NCBI RefSeq assembly: GCF_000247815.1
Contig: NC_021673.1
Span: 109,201,432 to 109,265,431 of the forward strand
DNA: 64,000 bases
Direction: 5' to 3'
Source: Ficedula albicollis
Taxonomy: Eukaryota; Chordata; Aves; Passeriformes; Muscicapidae
The position numbers and the translations under genes were made by a program. Each line of letters begins with the position of its first letter. Position 1 is the stretch's first letter. The notes under the pieces are model-generated. The model did no database searches and was not told the DNA's origin. It saw nothing but the letters and a program-made list of their open reading frames with translations. Of the stretch, positions 53,791 through 64,000 are shown one piece after another.

Positions 53791-56700
53791 GGAGCTCTCA
53801 CAACACAAATAAATCATGGAAAAACAATATATTATGCTACTCTGGGAGAGGAAGGGTCTGAAATCCAGATCTTCTGCTTCTTGCTCTGATATGCTTAGCT
53901 CAGGACTACACTGGCTGTTTTATTTTAATTAACCTTTAACAATAAATGAAGGCTCGTTTCTGACAGGTTCGAAGAGGCACCCAGACTTTAGCTTGTTTTT
54001 CAGATATAATCTGCAATATTAATGTGTTGTGGGCATTCAACACCATGCAGGAATTCTTGTGATGAATTCATTGTTTCTACTGGTTTTTCATAATCAAATA
54101 ATATTTGATTAACACTTGATTTTGATCGTGTTTTAAAATATTTTTTAAAATACAAGAAATAATTTTTCAGTATTTATATGTTAAAAAAAAAAAAGGCAAA
54201 AAGCATGATAATTATTTCATAAATTTCCCACTTGTTTTCACAGGCAATTGAAATACTGTCTCTCTCATAGCATCCATATAAAAGATCAGAAAGCTGATTG
54301 AAAAGATTGGTGATATTTCTAAAATACTGTTAATATTAATGATATTTTCCATGAAAATGTCAAAGAATAAAATTATTGACATCTTTTGAGAAGGTTCAGA
54401 GAACTGCTTATATGAATTTTTTTATGAGTTTGTTCTCAAAATTAAAACATTTTTCTGTTTGACTTGGGGAGTGTCAGTATTTTTTTAAAAAATATTTTCA
54501 GTTTCCTATTATTTCCATTTGTCCACTTTTCTTCCTTTGTTTCCTGTCTTGCTATGGAGGAGAAAAGGAAGGAGAAAATAGACCAAACCAAACAAAAACT
54601 ATAAAAGACTGTTAAATGGTAATTTTCTTATTTCTGAAAAGAAGAAAGATGCATACAGGGGAAAATTTCAGAACACTAATAAACTATTTAAAGGAAACTG
54701 ACAATTTTGTGACTGGTCTCTTTTCAAAATGACTGTAATTCTGTTTTATGAGATTCGAAAACATATAATGATGAATGAAAAATATTTTAAGTACAATTTT
54801 GTACTAGACTGTCCATTTAATTAACTATAGCTAGCATTTCCTTTAATTGGAATTAAAACATTCTTTACAGATTTAAGATTTCCAAAGACACTGACCTAAT
54901 AATTCCAACTGGTGTCAGGGAAAGACATGAATAATCTGCTGTGTTGTATGATTTTCATAAAAAAGGAATTAACCATACACTTCTTATGAAATTTGAGTGT
55001 ATTTCATTTTCATCTCCAAACTTCAATGTGGTTTTCTTCAGAAATAAATTAATACTTTAGGAATGGTATTTTTTCCTTACTATTATTACTTTTACTGTTT
55101 GAAATTCTTACCTAGCCATGCGTGCACAGTGTAAGTTCTTGTGCAGACCTTCCTGTGCCCAGAATAAGACAGCTATGGCATGTAAAATGTTACCCTTGAA
55201 AACTGCTACTTCTCATTATGACAGAGGCCCAGCAGGGAACAGAAGGAAAAGCCAGTGGCCCATGAACTAGGAGCCCAGGGCATCATCAACCTTCGCTGCT
55301 GCCCCCGAGGAAATAAAAAGGAAAGGGTGAAGAGTGAACCTGCAGGACCCAGAATGCCACTTTCCTGGACGGCAGATTTATTCTGTCCCTTTCTCTGCTG
55401 CTTTGCCAGCTGCCTGTCGAAGGACAGCTGTAAGAGGCTGGAAATGAGCACTTCTTAAGAGCACAGGGAAGGACACTTTTTTCTCCACTGTATATTTCTG
55501 TCAGGGGCTGTTATTTTGTGGAGTTTTTGTTTTGCTTTGTTTGCTTCTTTTTTTATTTTTTTTCCCAACCTTTACCTTCACTTAGGTTAGCCTTGGGAGA
55601 AAAAGGGGATGATAAAAGGGACAAAGCCTGCAGCCACCATGCTGATTTGTGTTTTCACAAATCATGTAAAGCAGACCTCTGAGGTGTGCACCCTCAGCTG
55701 CTCCAGCACCACGAGGACAGGTTCTTTCCTATGTCAGATTTGGGAGACAATAAATGCCTCTTTTCTTGCATGGAACTGTGCTCACTGTGTGAGCTGTATA
55801 GTGGTCTAGGTTACCCATCCTACTTATGACTTTTGGAAAAGTAGTGGGATATCATGACTGCATGATGTATTTGAGACTGGAGATACCATGTGGTTTACAT
55901 TTATCTGAAAAGACTTAAGTGTTTTGTTTTTGTGCTCATCACCTTAACTGGGTAACACAGAGACATCAGCCATATCCACTGAGGCATTTCAGCATCCTGC
56001 AGCTCCTTTAAGATTTTATCATAACCATGTCTTACCTTCCAGAAACCTTCTCCTGAGCAACATGACATTTCTACCTTTTCAGTGTCTGGAGAATTGTGGA
56101 TTTTCTCTTTTGTATGGCTGTACTACTCATGGGTCTTGTGGCAATGTGCATCATGATGTCTAAATAGAACTGACAACACTGAAAGAAGCAAAAGTAACTG
56201 ATCCAGCATAACATCTGCCTGCCATATTACACTTGTGCTGCACAGTGGATCTGCATATGCACCACATGGCTGACGTGCCCCACGTGCAAAAGATTTATTC
56301 TCTGTAATAAGGTCAGCTCCCAGCACACACTGTTGTGTGTCACGGCCAATTGTCCAGGGAGTGATGAAGCCCAGCTGAAGTCGCACCAGGCTCTTGGCAA
56401 ACCCTATTTGGGTGATTTCACCATAGCAATGTGTGCCACTAGTGTCAGTACAAACCCGGAGAGGGAAGCTACACTAGAAACAGGAACATTGAAGACACAG
56501 ATTCTGTTCTGTGATTGTCATGGGAGTGTGGATCTAAGTAATATTGCTGCTCTTGCTTTCTTTCTGCTGTTGTCCACATTGTTCTCCTGCATTTGGCATT
56601 GCATCTTGTGTCTTGTTACATTGCAGACCTCTTGTCTGCCAATTGCACTGTTGTTATAACTCTGGCTCAGGAGTGTAATAAAAGTCAACCTCTGCCACAT

Positions 56701-57156
56701 TTTTTTACTGAATACAAAACTTTGCTACAAGCTAAAATTTTTCATTCATTCATTAATGGATTCATTCCCAGAAAATGAGGGTGTGGTGCTGCTCTGATTT
56801 GGAGACAAGTGTTCAGTTGAAGTAGGAAAGGTTTCGAATCATATCGCTGTTATTTCTTCATTTGTGGTGTCAACACAGGACATAAGATACTTTTCCCTTT
56901 CTATTCTTAGACATGCTTGTCAAGGCTGCCAATGTAAAATCTATTCTACTGCATAAATCCACAACCACATTTATCATTTAAATTTTTAACTGATTACAAA
57001 GTAGGTACAAAATGTTCTGGGAAATCCCCTTTACTGACAATCACAATCATTATCTTAAATGAATGGAGTGAAGAAAACATCCCAGATTTAGTCCAGGGTT
57101 ATTTTTGATCAAACCTGCAGAGGAACCTTCCAGAAAGGAATTTGTGCATGAATTTG
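53791..57156. other. non-coding stretch, nothing recognised
   Basis: Very AT-rich up to 55.1 kb. A GC-richer patch at 55200-55460 is open on both strands (81 and 67 codons) but has no recognisable motif. No gene is supported. Confidence 0.45.
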
Positions 57157-57288
57157 TGCAAGGTGCCTTGAAAGTCAACATTTTTGTGCTGATAAAATGC
57201 ACAAGTTCATTGCTATAATGAATGCAAAGTGCCTTGAAAGTCAACATTTTTGTGATGATAAAATGCACAAGTTCATTGCTATAATGAA
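57157..57288. repeat. tandem duplication, 66-bp unit, two copies
   Basis: Copies at 57157-57222 and 57223-57288 are adjacent and nearly identical ('gcaaGgtgcc' against 'gcaaAgtgcc', 'tgtgCtgat' against 'tgtgAtgat'). Confidence 0.93.
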
Positions 57289-60200
57289 TTTCATCAGGGT
57301 TTCAGCTTGCCTGTTCTTGATCTCAACTTTTGAGATAGCATCTTCAGTATAGCCACTGCATGCAGCTGTCAAGAGCACGGAGAACAGTGGTTTTCAACCC
57401 ATCGTCCAAAGACAATCAAAGGCTACATCTAACAGGTTCTTCAAATAAAAGCAAGGAAAGAAACCTGTTATCAGGAGTCCACACCTCCACCAGAACATTT
57501 TTAAGATTATTGTAGTCAAATGAGATCAGATATCAGTAGATTAAAAAAAAAAAACCCCTACTTGAAATAAACTCAAAGGTATGCAGAATGCCACTGCAAC
57601 AGAGAAAAGATGACATATGTTTGACACAGCTACCTGTGCTAAATGAAAAAAAGACCTTTATCAGCTTCAGCTAAAGTCTCTGGGAAGCTTCCAAGCACAG
57701 TGCATTGCTGAGATACTCAAACCTAAAGAGACTTAAGAACTTACCTTGAGAGCCAGTAGAGACACAGTTATCTCTTGACAGATTTGTGTGGGGTATATGG
57801 CCTTGTTTTTGAAAATCTGTATGTTGTTATTACTTTGATGCAAGCTGTTATTTGTGTGGCTGGGCGTGGCACACCTCCAGAAATACTCAGACAAGTAAGG
57901 ATTTATTTCCATTAGTGATGATTACTAAGTGACAGTCTGTACCACATTTGTCCAGGCTAGTCAGATAACATGTCCATAACTCATTAAATCTGGATGATAA
58001 ACCTTGTTTGTCAAGACAAAATAACGACACAAGCTGCATTATTTTAAAAGCACAGCACCCTTTTGGCTCATACAGAATTGGCACCCAATGATGGGTAAAT
58101 TATTGTGGCTTATTGAGATTCCCCACATCGGCTTTGGCCTGCCAGCTGTCTACCTTAGCTACCTGCTGAAGTGAAAAACTTCAGGAATATCATTGAGAAT
58201 GGGAAGAGGTCTCAGGAAAATGTCTTTGGAAATAGTGAGAAACACAGAACATGCTGTTTATTGTGAAAGAATGAAGATGTTCAAGCCTTTTGGCTTATCA
58301 AAGAAGAGTAGAAGCAGAAACTTTATCACAGACAGCTAATACTTTCTTAAGGAACTGAAACAGAATAAGAGATGACTCTGCAGTCTGGCAGATAGAGATA
58401 TGACAAGAATGTGAGTCAAGAAAACAGACAAAATCAAGTGGGAAATGAGCTGAACGTTTTGAACTGCAACTGTAATTGGTCTCTAAACCGGGGTATTGTT
58501 ATTTCAGTGGAATTTCTAATGCTGGATATTTTTCAAATCTAAAATGATTTTTAAAAAGCCCAATATAATTCAAATCAGGAGCATCTGTTGATCTCAAAGT
58601 AGCAATTAACACTTACAAATCTTTTGGCCAAAGCCAGGCAGAATATCAGATGAACAAGATGTTCTTTTTACAGCCTTAAAATTGGTATGAGTCGCACAAT
58701 ACAGAAAATATGCCCATTAAAAGAAGAAACTTAAACCAAACCCCTTCAAATCCTAACATTGTTTGAAAAGCACCCTGCTTCTGATTATTTGGATCAGCAT
58801 TAGCTTCTGAAAACAGAGAGGTGACAATCCCATCCAGCTTCCTTTTCTTTGTTAGTGGCTCTGTTCTTACCAGGTTTAGTAATGGTTTTTTGCTCTTGTT
58901 ATACCTCTGTCTAGTGGACTGAAAATTTATTATCATCTCTGTGTTTCTTCTTTAAATAAAAATAGTGTTTGATCAAGTTACCTCTTAACCTTCTCTTTGA
59001 TAAGCTAAGTTGCTGAAGCCTCCTAGGTCTTCTGACTTGGAAAAATTCTGGGGGAAGCCAGGCTGGGGGTGAATTTGCTTAGATAGTGTAAGCCTAAAGC
59101 TTGTTTTCTTAGAATTGTTTTATGAAATGGACTTAATTGCTGTTAATAATAATTAGAACCAGCCAGAAATGTTCTAACTGATTTTCATCCACGCTTCGGA
59201 ATGTATTTTGATTGTTTCGTCCAGCTGCTTCCTTTCACTCTTTGGTAATGGTTAAGGAACAATGACTTCCAACAAATGTCTGGGTTTTCATGTATGAATG
59301 CAAGTCTGTTCTTTGCCCTCCTCTTTCAACAGCAAGAACAGCGAGATCTTTTCGCCTCTGCACTTAGATGTGCAAAGAAGATGCTCTGCGTGCAGTAAAA
59401 GCAGAACAATCAAAATCCACCCAGAGAAATCCCACAGCAGTGATTTGGAAAGGAAGAGGAGAGCTCCTTTTCAGATGGTCCAGCCCCACCCCCTGTCATC
59501 CCGATTAAGACAGCAAGGGTGCGGGTTGCATATTTGCAAGTGTATCAGCTGCTTACCAAAAGACTTATTTTTTAGTAAAAGAAATAGAATATCGTTGTTA
59601 ACTTACTGTTTCAGGGAAAACATGTTTTGAGGAGGTGTGTTTTTGAGAGGTAACTAAATGGATTTTTTAATATATTAAAATATCACAATATTTGTTTTAC
59701 TTTGAGTTATAAGGACTGTGCTTTAATTTTTTATCAATATGTACAAATTGTAGAGAAGTCACTAAATTATAGGGAAAAACTTGATTCCCCATGTCTTTAC
59801 AGTCTCCTCTACTCTCCCAGCATAAATGAGTGTAAATGGACATGTGTTTTGACTGCATTCATTTCACCCTTCACAATTTAGAAAAATGACGGCTCAGTGT
59901 TACAAAAAACCCAAACATTTCTCTGAAAGATTTGTAAAGGTGGGTGAATACACAATAAGATATTAAAAATCACGGTTCTATGTATATATCTTCTGATAAG
60001 TGTAACAGCCTTCTTTCTTAAAGAGCCTTTGTCCCTTAGATGAAATATTATAATCTACTGCAGTTAGGCATTATATATCTTCATTAAAATATATATATAA
60101 ATTGCTATCTGCCAAAATTTGACAATCTGAAAGCAGCTGCTTCCATATTCCTCTGCAAAATTTCCTGGACAGAAACAGGTGACTACAGGCATGGTGAGTT

Positions 60201-61865
60201 TCTAGTACTCATCAGACCAACAGCCTATGTGCTGGAGAATTGATCACAACAAGTTCAATCAACTATGGGATTTTCTGGGTGCATGCACAGAGGTGCAGGG
60301 GTGAAGGACCACAGGCTGGGGTGTTCCACATGTGTGGGATTTCGAGTACAAACTCTATGGAACCAGGTCCTGCACATGGGCTGGCTGTCTGTGCAGGATC
60401 TCTGCAAGCCCAGCAGTCCATGCAGAGCTCCAGCAACCTGAAACACTGTATGCTTCAAACAAAACAAGAAAAAAAATGGGAAAAGGAAAAAAAAAACCAA
60501 CCTATTCTTATACAAATATAAAAACTTCTTCCCTGAGAGATCCTGCCTGGATGACCAGAGAGTGCAGCAGGGCTGTAGGTGATGTATAAGCGTGGTGGAA
60601 ATGGCAGGTATCTTTGAAGGATTTATTGAGTTTAATGTGTCATTTTTCCTCATCACCGCAGCAATTCTTGGTGGCAGTAACAATACCAGCGCTGATGTAT
60701 GGACCAGCAGATGTCAGTGTAGTTCTGTTCATTCATCTTCTCTTTTGATGGAATTCCAGTTATTTTCCTTTATCCCTGCCGTTCAGCTTTCTTATTTAAC
60801 CATTGTCTTTTAGCCTAATGCATCATAATATTTGTAATTCATGTCTTCTCTCAGTGTGTTTGGGAATGGACATACATCTTAACATACATCTCAACAAACA
60901 CAGCCTAACACAAGGACTAAGCCAAAACCCCGGCACTGCCAGGCGGACCGCAAGACAGCAGGAGAGAGGACAGGGAGACAAAGCACAGGGGTGATGAGTG
61001 AGGCATTGCTATGCCTCAGAATCTTTGTTGAAGCTCAGACCTCCACAGAGGTCAGGTGTGTTACAATGCAGAGCCACCCTGAGTCTTATGGTCCTTTCCC
61101 CTGCATCTTTAAGGAGAAGAAAATACAACAGGGACAGGAAAAGAATGTGCTCCCATGTCCCACTCTTGGAAATTGTTTCTTCCTCTCTTGGTGATTCCAT
61201 CTGGGGTGCTCTTATCAGTCTGGCTGAATCTCCAGGGAAAGCTCGATGATTTACAGCACAGTAACAAAGATACATGCTTTCTAAAACAAGTAATAACCTC
61301 TGAGACCTCAGCAGAAGAAGAGAGAATTGGTTTAACCATCTGGTTCCAAGGCTTTCTGTAGGAGCTGAAGGCTTGAGATAGAGAGAAAAAAATTCCTGAA
61401 ATATTAATTTGGAATAGTCTTCCATTGTAGTCATAAGGGTAAAAGGAAAAAACTGTTCTAATGCCAAAGATCATAGTAAAAAAAAAAAAGAAAAACAAGA
61501 AGGGCTGTATTTTAATGGTGATATTACATTTTTTGGATGCCCTAAAACTTAACTACATGAAAAGTCTGTCCTTCTTCATGTTGGATGGACAGCTTCTAGA
61601 TGCACAAGCAGCTGCTCTGTCAGTAAAGCTAAATAAGATTCATTGGAAGAATGAGCAATTCTATTTGTGTGAGTCTACTCAAGCCTCCAAGCATGAGCAG
61701 TTCAGACCCTTAGCTTGAAATCTTCTCCCATCCTTCAAAGTACTGTAACCAGGAGCATACAGAAATTGCATTATAGCTCATCTTTTGCAACCTCTCACCA
61801 CAAGGGCTGGGACCACACCCTCAATGACTGAAGGAAAAGACCCAACCCAAGAGACCCAATGCCAA
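57289..61865. other. non-coding stretch, nothing recognised
   Basis: No exon with supporting splice sites, RNA or transposon was found. Overlapping frames of 142 codons (60255-60683, minus) and 152 codons (61009-61467, minus) have no recognisable domain and contain Phe-rich runs from A/T-rich DNA. Confidence 0.45.
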
Positions 61866-62397
61866 TTTCCCCTTCCCTTCCCTTCCCTTCCCTTCCCTTC
61901 CCTGAAACTTCCCTGAAACTTCCCTGAAACTTCCCTGAAACTTCCCTGAAACTTCCCTGAAACTTCCCTGAAACTTCCCTGAAACTTCCCTGAAACTTCC
62001 CTGAAACTTCCCTGAAACTTCCCTGAAACTTCCCTGAAACTTCCCTGAAACTTCCCTGAAACTTCCCTGAAACTTCCCTGAAACTTCCCTGAAACTTCCC
62101 TGAAACTTCCCTGAAACTTCCCTGAAACTTCCCTGAAACTTCCCTGAAACTTCCCTGAAACTTCCCTGAAACTTCCCTGAAACTTCCCTGAAACTTCCCT
62201 GAAACTTCCCTGAAACTTCCCTGAAACTTCCCTGAAACTTCCCTGAAACTTCCCTGAAACTTCCCTGAAACTTCCCTGAAACTTCCCTGAAACTTCCCTG
62301 AAACTTCCCTGAAACTTCCCTGAAACTTCCCTGAAACTTCCCTGAAACTTCCCTGAAACTTCCCTGAAACTTCCCTGAAACTTCCCTGAAACTTCCC
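61866..62397. repeat. 11-bp minisatellite, about 45 perfect units, with CCCTT leader
   Basis: A short (CCCTT)n run of about seven units (61867-61902) passes directly into about 45 head-to-tail copies of CTGAAACTTCC, perfect as far as I can see, ending at 62397. The unit contains the pentamer TTCCC, so the minisatellite probably grew out of the adjacent pentamer array by gaining GAAAC. All three minus frames are open, giving GKFQGSFREVS repeats of 11 residues per 33 bp. That is a composition effect and not evidence of a protein. Confidence 0.97.
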
Positions 62398-64000
62398 TCT
62401 CTCCAGAAAACAAAGACAGGGGCACATTTTGAGAAGTTTTGGATCTGCATGGATATTATCTCAAGATAGATAGGCTTCTGGTCCCAAATTTTGGCACAGC
62501 CTGTAACAGTCTAACTGGCTTTGCAAAGAGGTGAACTAGAAGCCAAATCTCAGAGGTTGGGATTATCTTGAGTTTTTTTTCAGATCCATTTTTATTGTAA
62601 GAGAAATTATAATATATGCTATGATAAAATTGTGACATGGCATCATTATGAAGTTATAACTTGATGCTATTAATTCCTCACACCCTCTGCTAGTTGCTGT
62701 GGCCACAACCCTAATTGTTTTCTCAAGCTCACAGTATTGTGGTCTCTGGCTCATTATAAAATTACATGTAGAATCTCATGAGATGCAAAAGAAAAGAAAA
62801 AGAAATGAAAATCTCTCTGTGGACCTTTTGGAGTTGTATAAGTCGTGGCTTTAGACAGGGAGAAACATTCCAACAACAGAGATTGGCAAATATTAGAAAA
62901 TTTGGCTATAGATTCTTGGAAGTTTCTCAGAAGCTTTTCCAAACCTCATCTTTAGATTATCCAAGACACTACACAGATCTCTTGGGTTACAATTTCTGGT
63001 CTTTGCTGACTCCAGCAAGCACAGCCTTATGTGAAAATTGAAATTTAAAATAAACAACTACCTACCCCAGGAATGCAAATCTCTTCCCTTTCTTAAATTT
63101 TGACTGACTAAATCTTTTGAGCTTCAGAAAAGTGTATGCATATGTTCACTTGGATAGAAGATTTGGGTCATATCCTAATATTTAGTTGAAGCAATTTGAA
63201 CAGCCATTCTGATCCAATAATTTGCTTTTAATGAATATGACAGGAAGAGCCAGGCTCCTAATTCCATTTAGCCTTCTCTGAGTAGCCTAGTCTTTGTTTT
63301 TCCTCCTGTACATCCCTCCAGCTGATCTCACTATAGCAAAGAACCCCTTTGATCCATTCCAGGAGACAATGACTCTCGGGCTGGCAGTGCAGGACCATGT
63401 TGCACCCTGTTTTTGTGTGTTTCCACGTCACTGCCCTGGAAGCAGATGGCTCACGTGGTGCCTACCAGCAGATTTACCCACCATGAAAACCTGCCAGAAT
63501 GGGTCTCCTGCAGTCAGTGCTCCCTTCCCATGCCTGTCCTGGTGTTTTCACCATGTTATCCAGTACAGACAGAAGTCATCAGGGTGCCCTCAGGATTGCA
63601 ATATCCCCTTGAGCCCATTTCCCATGGCTGGAGCAGAAGTGTCCCCCACACCCTGTACAAACACCCTGACACAAAATGGTGCTTGCTTCTGGGGAAGAGT
63701 TTGGCGGCTAATGATTCAGTGTGTGGATTAGAGGCACTAAAAATGGTTTGGAAATTCTCATAAGTGTCTCCAGGTGTTCAATACATTAAAATAGCTGTAA
63801 AATAATAAAATGGAGGCAGAGGCTGTCAGTCATCTTGAACAACATTGTGGACACTTCTGACAGTCAGTGCTATCTCATTCAGAGAGAGCTCCTTTTATTT
63901 TGTATTCCCAAGAAAGGTTTTGTTGGGTCTATTAGTCTTTGGGCAACCCAGAGAAGGGATGTGACATGAATTTAATGTGCCCCTTCTTAAATCCTCACTG
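62398..64000. other. non-coding stretch, nothing recognised
   Basis: No gene is supported. A 145-codon plus-strand frame (63294-63731), overlapping a second one in another frame, has no recognisable motif. Confidence 0.45.

Noticed and set aside
53960..53985. tRNA B-box-like word 'aggttcgaag'
   Set aside because: No A-box or cloverleaf-compatible arms around it.
61778..62450. Three overlapping minus-strand frames with 11-residue GKFQGSFREVS repeats
   Set aside because: The 11-bp unit lacks stops in all three frames, so the peptide periodicity is arithmetical. No promoter or conserved ends are seen.

Overview
This window looks like a gene-poor, AT-rich stretch of a bird chromosome, most probably a passerine. 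The direct evidence is three CR1 LINE fragments of the avian 3'-end type (about 26.0, 28.6 and 49.2 kb). There is also a solo endogenous-retrovirus LTR with a clean 5-bp target-site duplication (2.45-3.54 kb), and there are two ancient sauropsid/amniote repeat remnants. I see no operons, bacterial signals, tRNA, rRNA or CRISPR. Almost all short open frames here are chance or repeat-derived.

Layout. 0-9 kb: non-coding DNA with a solo LTR whose G-run has been stretched to 707 G, several local tandem duplications, and a 1,060-bp duplication with one visible difference between copies (6.86-8.97 kb). 9-22 kb: non-coding, with a palindromic MITE-like remnant near 10 kb and small tandem duplications near 19-22 kb. 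22.6-25.8 kb: the only convincing protein-coding candidate, the 3' part of a plus-strand spliced gene. Three exons join in a consistent phase to give about 256 residues and are followed by a stop codon and ATTAAA signals. I do not recognise the protein. 26-43 kb: non-coding, with two CR1 pieces, more tandem duplications, simple repeats, and a degenerate four-unit 41-bp repeat at 41.1 kb that could be regulatory. 44-53.5 kb: two large homopurine tracts with 701-G and 342-G blocks, a 300-bp-period duplication, a CR1 piece and a perfect (ACAAA)n array. 53.5-64 kb: non-coding, with a MIR-like SINE remnant, one duplication and a perfect 11-bp minisatellite of about 45 units.

Two window-wide patterns deserve more attention than any single gene. 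First, three very long pure-G blocks (707, 701 and 342 bases) sit where shorter G-rich or purine-rich sequence would be expected. Second, there are at least 15 immediately adjacent, near-identical tandem duplications, with units of 36 to 1,060 bp. Both could be biology, but both are also what read-level or assembly artefacts would look like, and the raw reads would settle it. I found no clear new biological system. The best biological lead is the unrecognised spliced gene.
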